A DNA stretch of 63,000 nt, taken from contig JAFSGP010000005.1 of the NCBI GenBank assembly GCA_017440755.1, positions 1 through 63,000 of the forward strand. Direction: 5' to 3'. The notes under the pieces are model-generated. The model did no database searches and was not told where the DNA came from. It saw nothing but the letters and a program-made list of their open reading frames with translations. Source of the stretch: Clostridia bacterium. GTDB lineage: Bacteria > Bacillota > Clostridia > Oscillospirales > Acutalibacteraceae. Below, piece by piece: positions 1-10,857 of this stretch. Numbering within the stretch: position 1 is the stretch's first letter; every line of letters starts with the position of its first letter. A program made the translations under genes and the position numbers.

Positions 1-246
1 TCGCTGTATCCGCCACAGGCGGCGCTCGCAGGTCCCCTCTTGCGGTGCCCGAAATTCTGTTTTCTCGCTATCGCTCGCAGAATTTCGACCGCGGCGCCAA
101 CCCCTGCTCGCTGTATCCGCCACAGGCGGCGCTCGCAGGTCCCCTCTTGCGGTGCCCGAAATTCTGTTTTCTCGCTATCGCTCGCAGAATTTCGACCGCG
201 GCGCCAACCCCTGCTCGCTGTATCCGCCACAGGCGGCGCTCGCAGG
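1..246. repeat. Tandem repeat, 107-bp unit, 2.3 copies
   Basis: Copies begin at 1, 108 and 215 and are identical where they overlap; the third stops after 32 bases at 246. Each unit contains an inverted repeat (CGAAATTCTG against CAGAATTTCG, 38 bp overall) and a small GC hairpin (CCGCC-TGT-GGCGG). The array runs off the left edge, so copy number is a minimum. No protein is supported: open frames here only follow from the repeat lacking stops. It abuts a tRNA half on the right. A contig-end assembly artefact is possible. Confidence 0.85.
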
Positions 247-251
247 CGTTG

Positions 252-288
252 CCCAAACCAAGCGCTCTACCGGGTGAGCTACACCTCG
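252..288 (-). pseudogene. 5' half of tRNA-Pro(UGG), interrupted in the anticodon loop
   Basis: Read on the minus strand, 37 bases match the start of a Pro tRNA: 7-base acceptor strand CGAGGTG, TA, D-stem GCTC with loop ACCCGGTA and GAGC, then anticodon stem CTTGG and TTTGGG, giving anticodon TGG. The expected CCAAG stem partner, T arm and acceptor 3' strand do not follow; after base 37 come five unrelated bases and then the tandem repeat. A good promoter lies just upstream (317-345), so the gene was or is transcribed. It may be truncated by insertion, carry an intron whose far side is outside the window, or be misassembled. Confidence 0.7.
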
Positions 289-316
289 AAATATGAAAAA
301 TTACACCGTGCCATCG

Positions 317-345
317 ATTTTACTATAAATCTTTGCAAAAGTCAA
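317..345 (-). promoter_or_regulatory. Promoter of the tRNA-Pro half gene
   Basis: Minus strand TTGACT, 17-bp spacer, TAAAAT. The predicted start falls about 20 bases before the tRNA 5' end, as expected for a tRNA gene with its own promoter. Confidence 0.6.
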
Positions 346-373
346 GACTAGTGCCGTTTGTCGGATATTGCAC

Positions 374-402
374 TTTACTTTTTCTCCTGCCGCCGCTATA
401 AT
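374..402 (+). promoter_or_regulatory. Promoter of the DUF4091 gene
   Basis: TTTACT, 17-bp spacer, perfect TATAAT at 397-402, followed by a GGAGGT ribosome site at 425-430 and ATG at 436. Confidence 0.55.
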
Positions 403-435
403 AAGGGAAAGAAACCCTACTGCTGGAGGTACCGT

Positions 436-2121
436 ATGTTAGAACTGAAATTTGTATCCACGCTGGAGAAATGCTTTCTCGATCAAACGCCCGCCGATTT
501 CGCTTCGGTAGAACGGTTACGGCTGTATAAAAAAGGCACCGTCGCCTGCCAACTGTTGGTGTACGACGGAGACGAGTCCTATCAAATCCAAAAGTGGCTT
601 CAGCCCACCTTAGAGGGAGATTTGGCGCCGTACGTGCGCTTGCGCAACGTGGAGCTTATTCCCAACTATCTGCCTGTACCTGTCACCGCTGACCGCGCGT
701 GGGCGGCGGACCCCAAGCTGGTCCGTGTGACCCCCGGTCTGTATCCCGATCTGCTCACCCCCTTACTGCACAAGGGGAAAGTAGGGCTGACGTTCCAGTC
801 GTTGCGCGCCGTGTGGGTGGACGTGGTGGACGACGGCAGTTTGTCCGCCGGTCTCCACACGCTGACGGTGAAATTCACCGACCCCGAGGCGGAGGACAAG
901 GAGGCGGTGCTGGCGCAGGCGGTCCTCACGGTGGAGGTTATCAATGCGGAATTGCCTGCCGCGGACACCATCGTCACCCAGTGGTTCTATGCCGACTGTT
1001 TGGCGGATTATTACGAGGTGGAGGTGTTCAGCGACCGCCACTTTGAGATTTGCCGCAATTTCATAAAAACCGCCGTGGCAAACGGAATGAATATGATTCT
1101 CACCCCCATCCTCACACCGCCGTTGGATACGGCGGTGGGCGGCGAGCGCACCACCACCCAGCTGGTGGGCGTTACTGTCACCGACGGGAAGTACCGCTTT
1201 GACTTCTCCCTGCTGGACCGCTGGATGGCGATGTGCGAGGCGTGCGGTATCCGCTATTTCGAGATGGCGCACCTGTTCACCCAGTGGGGCGCCTACCACG
1301 CGCCGAAGGTGATGGCCACCGTGGACGGGGAATACCGCCGCATCTTTGGCTGGGAAACCGACGCGGCAGGGGAGGAGTACGTTACCTTCCTGCGGGAGAT
1401 GCTCACCGCCCTCACTGCCCACCTGCGAGCGGGCGGCTACGCAGACCGCGTGTATTTCCACATCTCCGATGAGCCCAGCGAAGCCCACTTGGAGCAGTAT
1501 AAGATAAACGCCGCCAACGTGCGCCCCTATATCGAGGGCTTCAAGCAGCTGGATGCCCTCAGCCATGTGGAATATTATCAGCAGGGGCTTTGTCCCGTGC
1601 CGGTACCGATTACCGACCAAATGAAGAACTTTCTCAAAGAGGACATCGACGAGCGGTGGGTGTACTACTGCTGTGGTCCGTGGCTGGGCACCTGCAACCG
1701 CTATATGTCCATGCCCTCCGCCCGCACCCGCTGTATCGGTGTGCAGATGTACAAGTACGGGGTGAAAGGCTTCCTGCACTGGGGCTACAATTTCTACAAC
1801 GACCAGTTCTCCGACGACGTGGTCAACCCCTTCCTCAGCGCCAACGGCGGCAACTGGGTGGGCGGCGGCGACACCTGTCTGGTGTACCCCGGCCGCAAGG
1901 GACAGCCGCTGGAGAGTCTGCGGCTGAAAAACCTGCAGGAGGGTCTGGAGGACATCCGCGTGCTGAAGCTGTGCGAGCAGTTTGTTCCCAAGGAGGAGCT
2001 GGTGGCACGAATGGAGGCCATCTGCGGAGAGTTGAACTTCGATATGTTCATCTCCGACACCGCCACCATGACCGCCCTGCGGGATATGCTGGACGATATT
2101 GTGATAGAACATACGAAGTAA
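436..2121 (+). CDS. DUF4091-family glycoside hydrolase-like protein
   Basis: A 561-residue cytoplasmic protein without signal peptide. The second half matches the DUF4091 family of TIM-barrel, glycosidase-like proteins: a YFHISDEP segment (H342, D345, E346) and a late YKYGVKGFLHWGYNFYN segment are the family hallmarks. The first ~200 residues form a beta-rich domain. Family members are predicted glycosidases, but I know of no substrate I could assign. ATG 436 is chosen over upstream in-frame starts because GGAGGT lies 5 bases before it and the promoter (374-402) would exclude anything earlier. Neighbours are an AraC regulator and a GH2 beta-galactosidase, so a role in intracellular oligosaccharide breakdown is a reasonable inference. 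Confidence 0.8.
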   Translation: MLELKFVSTLEKCFLDQTPADFASVERLRLYKKGTVACQLLVYDGDESYQIQKWLQPTLEGDLAPYVRLRNVELIPNYLPVPVTADRAWAADPKLVRVTPGLYPDLLTPLLHKGKVGLTFQSLRAVWVDVVDDGSLSAGLHTLTVKFTDPEAEDKEAVLAQAVLTVEVINAELPAADTIVTQWFYADCLADYYEVEVFSDRHFEICRNFIKTAVANGMNMILTPILTPPLDTAVGGERTTTQLVGVTVTDGKYRFDFSLLDRWMAMCEACGIRYFEMAHLFTQWGAYHAPKVMATVDGEYRRIFGWETDAAGEEYVTFLREMLTALTAHLRAGGYADRVYFHISDEPSEAHLEQYKINAANVRPYIEGFKQLDALSHVEYYQQGLCPVPVPITDQMKNFLKEDIDERWVYYCCGPWLGTCNRYMSMPSARTRCIGVQMYKYGVKGFLHWGYNFYNDQFSDDVVNPFLSANGGNWVGGGDTCLVYPGRKGQPLESLRLKNLQEGLEDIRVLKLCEQFVPKEELVARMEAICGELNFDMFISDTATMTALRDMLDDIVIEHTK

Positions 2122-2124
2122 CGC

Positions 2125-2165
2125 AAAACAGCCCGAAAAAGAGGTTCTTTTTCGGGCTGTTTTTT
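2125..2165. terminator. Bidirectional terminator between DUF4091 gene and AraC gene
   Basis: Stem AACAGCCCGAAAAAGA with its exact complement around a GGT loop, U-run TTTTTT on the plus side and AAAA (U-run on minus) on the other. It overlaps the AraC stop codon, serving two convergent genes. Confidence 0.85.
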
Positions 2166-2991
2166 ATCCACTCTTGCGATAATGACGGGGGGACACACCA
2201 AAGTGACGAGCAAACAGACGGGAAAAATACAGCGGGTCCTCATACCCCACCAAACGGGCCACCTCTCCCACGGGGCAGTCGGTGGAGCGTAGCAGATGGG
2301 CGGCGCGGGTCAGCCGCAGATTGGTGAGATAGGCCTGGGGAGACGATCCGGTTTCCCGCCGAAACAGACGGGAGAACCAACCAGGCTCCATAGGGAGAGA
2401 ACGGGCGTATGCGGTCAGGGAAAAGGGGTTGGCATACAACCGCTGGAAATCCACCAGCGCCTGTCGTACCAGAGCATTGCAGGGGGTGTGCGCCGTCTCG
2501 TTGCGTCCTCGTTGCAGGGCGATAAACCATTGCATCAGCAGGAGCGCGGTCATATCCTCGCAGTGGGGACGACACTGCTGGATGTCGCGGATGATCTGCT
2601 CCGGCAACCGCCGAAGATCCGGATTGTCCCCCACCGTCATTAAGGCGTCCGTCAACCCGTAGCGGTTTAGCATCGTTTCTGCCTGATCTCCGCAGAAATG
2701 CACCCAATAGACCTCCGGTTTATCGGCGATATGGTAGATGTAATCCTGTGGCTCGTGAGGGCGATACAATACGGCCTGACCGGCGGTGACCCAACGGTAT
2801 TCCCCGTGGATCAGAAACCGCACCTGTCCCGTTGCGACGTACAGCAGCTGCCAATCCTCCCGTCCATTAGGGCGTGTGGTGCGAAAACGAGGGGCTTGCT
2901 GCAGCCGATAATGTCCGCAAAACAGGACGGATAAGTCTCCGCACGGCAGCGAGGCATCCTCGGGGATGCGATAGCCGGCATCCATCCACAT
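2164..2991 (-). CDS. AraC-family transcriptional regulator
   Basis: 275 residues. The N-terminal ~150 residues look like an AraC-type cupin sugar-sensing domain (a VTAGQAVLYRPHEPQDY segment typical of the cupin barrel). The C-terminal ~95 residues carry the paired helix-turn-helix of the family, with the recognisable second-HTH segment GYEDPLYFSRLFARHFGVSP. ATG 2991 is chosen: AAGGAG at 3001-3006 is nine bases before it, while an in-frame TTG at 3000 abuts that site. It is divergent from the GH2 beta-galactosidase at 3142, so it probably activates that gene in response to a sugar. No effector can be named from sequence. Confidence 0.85.
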   Translation of the reverse strand: MWMDAGYRIPEDASLPCGDLSVLFCGHYRLQQAPRFRTTRPNGREDWQLLYVATGQVRFLIHGEYRWVTAGQAVLYRPHEPQDYIYHIADKPEVYWVHFCGDQAETMLNRYGLTDALMTVGDNPDLRRLPEQIIRDIQQCRPHCEDMTALLLMQWFIALQRGRNETAHTPCNALVRQALVDFQRLYANPFSLTAYARSLPMEPGWFSRLFRRETGSSPQAYLTNLRLTRAAHLLRSTDCPVGEVARLVGYEDPLYFSRLFARHFGVSPRHYRKSG

Positions 2992-3018
2992 AGCCACCAA
3001 CTCCTTTCATAATAATAG

Positions 3019-3047
3019 AAAATACATAAAAACAAGGCGTTTGTCAA
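3019..3047 (-). promoter_or_regulatory. Promoter of the AraC gene
   Basis: Minus strand perfect TTGACA, 17-bp spacer, TATTTT, about 20 bases before the ribosome site. The opposing GH2 promoter in 3048-3141 is not evident as a consensus match, fitting an activator-dependent promoter. Confidence 0.6.
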
Positions 3048-3102
3048 TGGTTTTGTCCGTTTTTGTCCATATTTTCAACAGATACCTGTATGGTCATCGT
3101 GA

Positions 3103-6060
<2,958 letters not shown>

Positions 6061-6066
6061 TCGAAG

Positions 6067-6102
6067 AAAACACCGCTGACGGAAACCCGTCAGCGGTGTT
6101 TT
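6067..6102. terminator. Bidirectional terminator between GH2 and SNF2 genes
   Basis: AAAACACCGCTGACGG and its complement around a four-base loop, with A and T runs on both sides; the two flanking genes converge on it. Confidence 0.8.
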
Positions 6103-6105
6103 CAC

Positions 6106-9100
6106 TTACTCCAGCAATTCCAGCAGTTCCTCGGCGGTGAGGTCGCTCAGGGTGGGGGCTTTCGCACCCACCACCTGCTCGGACAGCCGCCATTTGCTCT
6201 CCTGCATCTGCAGGATTTTCTCCTCGATGGTGTCGCGGGCGATGAGCCGCACCACCTGCACGGCATGCTTCTGCCCGATGCGGTGGGCGCGGTCGGTGGC
6301 CTGGTTCTGCGCCGCCACATTCCACCACGGGTCGTAGTGTATCACCATATCCGCCCCCGTCAGATTGAGTCCTGTGCCGCCCGCCTTCAGCGAGATGAGG
6401 AAAACGGGGGTATCGTCGCTGTTGAAGGCGTCCACCAGTCTGGCTCGCTCCTCCTTGGGGGTGGAGCCTTGGAGCAGATAGTAGGGAATCCCCTCCTGCT
6501 CCAGCCGTTCCCGTAACAGGGCGAGCATGGAGGTGAACTGGGAGAACAGCAGCACCTTGTGTCCGCCGGCGGTGGCCTCCCGCAGCAGGTCCATACAGGC
6601 GTCCAGCTTGCAGCTGCCGCCGCTGTAATCCTCACAGCACAGCCGCGGGTCGCAGCAGAGCTGCCGCAGGCGGGTGAGCATCGCCAGCACGGTGATGCGG
6701 TTCTGCCCCAACAGCCGCCCGCTTCGTCCCGCACCTGTGATTTGCCGCCGCAGCTCCGCCATGGCGGACAGGTACACCTGCCGCTGGGCGCGCTCCATGG
6801 TGGCGGGGAGCACCCGCTCGGTCTTGGGGGGCAGCTCCGCCAGCACCTCGCTTTTCAGCCGCCGCAGAATAAAGGGGGACACCACCTGCCCCAGACGGAA
6901 CAGGGCGTTTTCGTCCCCCTCGCGGCAGATGGGGATTTCGTAGCGGTTGCGGAATTTCTGATAGGAGAACAGCAGCCCCGGCATCAGAAAATCGAAGATG
7001 CTCCAGAGTTCCCCCAACCGATTTTCAATGGGCGTGCCGGTGAGGGCAAACCGCTGATGGGAGCGAATGGTTTTCGCCGCCCGCGCGTTTTGAGTGGAGC
7101 TGTTTTTGATATATTGCGCCTCGTCCAGAATGTGATAGCGGAAGGTAAGCTCGCTGTAGGCCGCCACGTCCCGCTTGAGCATATCGTAGGAGGTGACTAC
7201 CACGTCGTAGTCGTTTGCCTGCCCGATGCGCAGGCGGCGCTCGGCGGCGTCCCCGATGACGCACAGCACCGACAGCTCAGGGGCAAACTTGGCGATTTCC
7301 CGCTCCCACCCCAGCACCACCGAGGTGGGGCACACCACCAGTGACGGGGCGGTGTTGCCGCTCTCCTTGGCGGCGAGCAGCAGAGATATGATTTGCAGGG
7401 TCTTGCCCAGACCCATATCGTCCGCCAGAATACCGCCGAAGCCCAGCTCCTCCATGGTGCGCAGCCAGCGGAAGCCCGCCCGCTGATAGCCTCGCAGGAC
7501 GGGCTGCAGGGAGGCGGGGACCTCGTAATGGGTGGTGGTGGCGTTTTCGAATCGTTCCACCAGCCCCGTAAAGGCGCGGTCGCGGACGGCGTTTTCCCGT
7601 CCGCGCAGCAGACGGTCCAGATACAGGGCACGGTATTTCGGCAGAGAAACCCGCCCGCTTTTCAGCTCCTTGGGGGACAGCCCCAATCCCTCCGCCAGCT
7701 CCGCCAAGCCCGCCATGGCCACGTCGTCCAGCTGGACGAATCGCCCGTCCTTCAGACGGTGGTAGGGGCGGCTCTCCCGATAGCCCGAGAGGATACCCGC
7801 CAATTCCGCGGAGTCAATTTGCTCCATATCCACGTGCATCTGTAAGAGGTCGTCCACCAGGCTCACCCCGATGGACAGGGGTGGCAGCACCGCCAAGGAG
7901 GCTTTGTCTACGCTATCGGCGGTGTACACCGTTGCCACCTGCCTCAGACGGTCCAACCCTACCGTCATCAGCTCAAACAGGGCATCGTCGTCCCCCTCAA
8001 ACAGCAGCAGTTCGCTGTCGGGCTGGTAGAGGGTGAAATATTGCTGCAGCACCAGTCGGACCCGCAGCTCCCCTAAGGGGTCCTGCCACGGGCGGTCGGC
8101 GGTGGCGTACTCCGCCACCTGTCCGTCGCCGTAGCGAAATTCCACACGGGCTGTGACGGTGTTTTCGCGGGGCATATCCAGATACACCGTCGCGCGCATG
8201 GTTTTGGGGCTATGGCGGTCGAGAGGGTCGATATCCCCCTCCAGCCGAATGTAGGGGCGAACGGCGGACAGCACGCTGCCGCAGAAGGCGGGCAGCTGCT
8301 CGGCGCCCACGTACAGCCCCTTGGGGGAGCGGTTGACCGTCCGTATCCATTCGGTCATACGGCGGGCATAATCGGCGGTGGTGCGGGTGAGGGTCCCTCT
8401 GTGCAGCAGATACAGAGTGTTCGCGCCGTAGACGGGGAGGGTTTCCTCGCCGAACAGACGAACGCCGTCCCCCTCGGTTTCCGCGGTGACGGTGAGGGTG
8501 GGCAACCCGTCCGCCAGACGGACGGTGCGCTCCTCTTCCTCCGCACGTAGGGTGACGCTGCCCCCCGCCAAGAGGGCGAAAAAGCGGTCGAATCCGGCGG
8601 GACTGAGCCGCAATTCCCCAATGCCGCCGGTCAGCCCGAAGCCACCGGGCAGACTCTGCCGCTCGGATACCTCCGCCAGCAGAAACTCTAACAGCGGCAG
8701 ACTGTCAGCGGTGAAGCTGTGGCGGTGGTGAAGCAGGGTCAGCTGTTTGCCGTACTCCACCGTGTCCCCACCCGCCATATATTCCGCGAATTTTGCCAGA
8801 TTGCGTATCACGTAGGGGCGCTCCCGCCCCACGGTAAAGGACACCGTTGCCCGTCCCGCCGCCACCGTGAGCAGGGGCCGCAGGGTGACGGGAGGCTGTC
8901 CGCCCTCGGCGGCGGTGAGCCGCGCGGTTTCCCGCGTGAGGTACTGGTCAATAAGCTGGCGGGCGGCGGGGTCGGTCTCCGCCTTTGGCTTTGCCACCAG
9001 GTCGGCGGCGGTGGGTAGCCCCTCTATCATATCCGTATAGTATTTGTGCACCAGCACCGCCACGATGTGCTTGCAGGCGCCGTGACCGGGGCGGAATTGC

Positions 9101-9330
9101 CCGCAGGTGCAGTCCAGATACTCCGCCTCGTCGGTGTGGTCAAAGCCCACCTCCACCCGATGGGTGGCGGAAGGCTCCTCCACCTGCGCGGTGACGAACT
9201 GGGGGTAGAAGGCGTTGGAGGCGCAGGCATACTGCCGCACCCAGCCGGTGTTATAGCCGCTGACACCCCGCAGATAGGCCTGCCGTCCGTCTGCCAGCGC
9301 GCTGATTTTCTTAAGCGGATAAAGCGGCAT
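6106..9330 (-). CDS. SNF2-family DEAD-like helicase with SWIM zinc finger
   Basis: 1074 residues. N-terminal SWIM zinc finger near residue 75-100 (CTCGQF...GACKH), then a ~480-residue middle region without a family I can name, then an SNF2 ATPase: Walker A DDMGLGKTLQ (Lys about 643), DEAQ box about 735, and a C-terminal helicase lobe with SLKAGGTGLNLTGAD and the motif VI segment ATDRAHRIGQ. Such bacterial HepA/RapA-like proteins remodel protein-nucleic acid complexes, e.g. stalled polymerase, although the SWIM-SNF2 subclass is little studied. ATG 9330 has GGAGGGG in front and MPLYPLKK is the conserved-looking start; upstream in-frame codons lie before the promoter. Confidence 0.9.
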   Translation of the reverse strand: MPLYPLKKISALADGRQAYLRGVSGYNTGWVRQYACASNAFYPQFVTAQVEEPSATHRVEVGFDHTDEAEYLDCTCGQFRPGHGACKHIVAVLVHKYYTDMIEGLPTAADLVAKPKAETDPAARQLIDQYLTRETARLTAAEGGQPPVTLRPLLTVAAGRATVSFTVGRERPYVIRNLAKFAEYMAGGDTVEYGKQLTLLHHRHSFTADSLPLLEFLLAEVSERQSLPGGFGLTGGIGELRLSPAGFDRFFALLAGGSVTLRAEEEERTVRLADGLPTLTVTAETEGDGVRLFGEETLPVYGANTLYLLHRGTLTRTTADYARRMTEWIRTVNRSPKGLYVGAEQLPAFCGSVLSAVRPYIRLEGDIDPLDRHSPKTMRATVYLDMPRENTVTARVEFRYGDGQVAEYATADRPWQDPLGELRVRLVLQQYFTLYQPDSELLLFEGDDDALFELMTVGLDRLRQVATVYTADSVDKASLAVLPPLSIGVSLVDDLLQMHVDMEQIDSAELAGILSGYRESRPYHRLKDGRFVQLDDVAMAGLAELAEGLGLSPKELKSGRVSLPKYRALYLDRLLRGRENAVRDRAFTGLVERFENATTTHYEVPASLQPVLRGYQRAGFRWLRTMEELGFGGILADDMGLGKTLQIISLLLAAKESGNTAPSLVVCPTSVVLGWEREIAKFAPELSVLCVIGDAAERRLRIGQANDYDVVVTSYDMLKRDVAAYSELTFRYHILDEAQYIKNSSTQNARAAKTIRSHQRFALTGTPIENRLGELWSIFDFLMPGLLFSYQKFRNRYEIPICREGDENALFRLGQVVSPFILRRLKSEVLAELPPKTERVLPATMERAQRQVYLSAMAELRRQITGAGRSGRLLGQNRITVLAMLTRLRQLCCDPRLCCEDYSGGSCKLDACMDLLREATAGGHKVLLFSQFTSMLALLRERLEQEGIPYYLLQGSTPKEERARLVDAFNSDDTPVFLISLKAGGTGLNLTGADMVIHYDPWWNVAAQNQATDRAHRIGQKHAVQVVRLIARDTIEEKILQMQESKWRLSEQVVGAKAPTLSDLTAEELLELLE

Positions 9331-9363
9331 GTCTGCCCCTCCTTCGTTTTTTGGTATCTTATT

Positions 9364-9392
9364 ATTATACCCCATTTCTCGTTTCTTGACAA
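9364..9392 (-). promoter_or_regulatory. Promoter of the SNF2 gene
   Basis: Minus strand TTGTCA, 17-bp spacer, perfect TATAAT, about 25 bases before the ribosome site of the gene starting at 9330. Confidence 0.65.
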
Positions 9393-9454
9393 GGGGGATT
9401 TTGGAGGAAGAAAAAAGGGCATAGAAAAAGTGGTCTCGCCGTGCGCCGCGAAGC

Positions 9455-9485
9455 AATGATATGTTATAAAACATAACATATCATT
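9455..9485. promoter_or_regulatory. Perfect 13-bp palindrome, candidate RHH operator
   Basis: Arms 9455-9467 and 9473-9485 (AATGATATGTTAT and its exact complement) separated by five bases, 42 bases before the RHH start codon. RHH repressors usually bind such sites near their own promoter; the link is inferred from position. Confidence 0.5.
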
Positions 9486-9526
9486 CTAACAACAGGGACA
9501 GGCATAATAACAGGGAGGTGGTTAAT

Positions 9527-9715
9527 TTGGAAGAAAAACTGATTATCCCCAAGAAATCCCTTAAGGGAGAAGACGGACACAAGACGTTTTCTATCCGCAT
9601 TAAGGAGGAAACCGTCAGCAGTCTGGACGAGTTGGCCAAAACGACCAACCGATCCCGCAATGAGCTGATTAACATTCTGTTAGAGTATGCTATTGAGCAT
9701 TGCGAGGTAAAGTGA
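9527..9715 (+). CDS. Ribbon-helix-helix DNA-binding protein
   Basis: 62 residues. The C-terminal part KTFSIRIKEETVSSLDELA followed by TNRSRNELINILLEYAIE fits the RHH (Arc/CopG/MetJ) fold: one beta strand and two helices, the usual size for the family. These dimers bind palindromic operators. I take TTG 9527 as the start: GGGAGGTGG ends six bases before it, whereas an earlier GTG at 9518 lies inside that ribosome site. It could repress itself and the following acyltransferase gene through the palindrome at 9455-9485. A plasmid-type antitoxin role is unlikely because no toxin gene adjoins it. Confidence 0.75.
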   Translation: MEEKLIIPKKSLKGEDGHKTFSIRIKEETVSSLDELAKTTNRSRNELINILLEYAIEHCEVK

Positions 9716-9761
9716 CCGCAGACCAAAGAGATCCAAAGCGCAAACAAAACAGGAGGTTTAT

Positions 9762-10754
9762 ATGAAAATGAATGCTACCGTCCCTACGCCAACGGCTGTT
9801 GCGCCGACGCAACAGAATCTGACGGGTATTGATGTTGGAAAGTTTGTTTTTGCTTGTTTGATTCCGTTTTTGCACATTTCTTTCGGAGGCAGTCCGGTTA
9901 AAGAGATTTTTTCTCAATATTTTGCTCGGCTTGGTGTCCCTTTCTTTTTCGTTGTGGCGGGCATGCTGCTGGCAAAGTCGGTGCGCATGCGTTCCTCAAA
10001 GGAGGCGCTTTCTCGATTTGAGAAAAAGAACGGACGCTTGTTGCTAACGTGGATTATTCTCTACTCACCCATCATGGTGGTGTATGAGGGATTGAATCTG
10101 GGATTGGCGCAGAAGGTCGTGTTCCAGACCCCCGGTTATCTGTGGTATCTTACCGCTATGTTGGTAGCCGCTATTCCTTTCTGCTTGGTGCGCGGTCGTC
10201 GTGTGCTGTATGTGGTGGCGGGCGTATTGTATGTGGCAGGTACGCTGTTCGGGGACACGTACCAGTGGCTGACCGGCGGAATGCCCGCTTGGTATGAGGC
10301 GATATTCCTTACTACCCGCAACGGATTGTTGTTTGCTCTGCCTATGTTATGTGTGGGTGAGCGAATCGCGACCGGCGAAACCCCTCGACATCTTCCTGTC
10401 AAGCTGGTAGCCAGTGTAGTTTTGTTGGTGGGAGAGATCTTTTTGGTTCGCAGCAAGGCAAGTCCGGATGCCGACTGTAGCATGTACCTTTTGCTGCCGG
10501 TGGTGATATATTACGTGGTGGCCGGTCTGCGCACGTGGAATCCGCAGATAGATACTCGGTTTATTCGAGGAGCAAGCACCGCTATTTATTTGTTGCAGTA
10601 TGGCATCATTGCGGTAGGCAAGAAAGCTTTTGAGATTCTATCCTTTCCAATGCATATCGGCGGATGGATTATCTATGTGGCGGTAATAGCCGGCGGCTGT
10701 ATTGTGTACGCCCTGTTCCGGCGCAACAAATGGTTAAGTAAATTGTTCGGATAA
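9762..10754 (+). CDS. Acyltransferase family 3 membrane protein
   Basis: 330 residues, about ten predicted membrane helices. The opening GIDVGKFVFACLIPFLHIS and the FARLGVPFFFVVAGMLLAKS segment are typical of acyltransferase-3 (OafA/WecH-like) proteins, which O-acylate cell-surface sugars from the membrane; the His in the first helix region (LHIS) matches the conserved catalytic His of the family. AGGAGG precedes ATG 9762. It follows the RHH gene by 46 bases and shares a terminator, so probably one operon. Base composition is visibly more AT-rich than the flanking genes, suggesting later acquisition. The acceptor glycan is unknown. Confidence 0.8.
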   Translation: MKMNATVPTPTAVAPTQQNLTGIDVGKFVFACLIPFLHISFGGSPVKEIFSQYFARLGVPFFFVVAGMLLAKSVRMRSSKEALSRFEKKNGRLLLTWIILYSPIMVVYEGLNLGLAQKVVFQTPGYLWYLTAMLVAAIPFCLVRGRRVLYVVAGVLYVAGTLFGDTYQWLTGGMPAWYEAIFLTTRNGLLFALPMLCVGERIATGETPRHLPVKLVASVVLLVGEIFLVRSKASPDADCSMYLLLPVVIYYVVAGLRTWNPQIDTRFIRGASTAIYLLQYGIIAVGKKAFEILSFPMHIGGWIIYVAVIAGGCIVYALFRRNKWLSKLFG

Positions 10755-10755
10755 G

Positions 10756-10786
10756 AAAAAGCCCGGTGGTTTCCGCCGGGCTTTTT
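10756..10786 (+). terminator. Terminator of the RHH-acyltransferase unit
   Basis: AAAAAGCCCGGTGG / CCGCCGGGCTTTTT hairpin with U-run directly after the stop. Confidence 0.85.
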
Positions 10787-10804
10787 AATATGAAAAGATT
10801 CCGA

Positions 10805-10833
10805 TTGCTTTTTCGTAGCGAGTGTGTTATACT
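10805..10833 (+). promoter_or_regulatory. Promoter of the MFS transporter
   Basis: TTGCTT, 17-bp spacer, TATACT; ATG is 25 bases after the -10. Confidence 0.6.
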
Positions 10834-10857
10834 GGCGGCGAAAGAAGGGGAGTTCTT

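Noticed and set aside
40..351. Repetitive open frames in the 107-bp tandem array
   Set aside because: Exist only because the repeat unit lacks stops; they run into the tRNA half gene and have no ribosome site.
9527..10754. RHH gene as antitoxin of a toxin-antitoxin pair
   Set aside because: The partner is a ten-helix acyltransferase, not a RelE/ParE-like toxin, and no other small gene adjoins.
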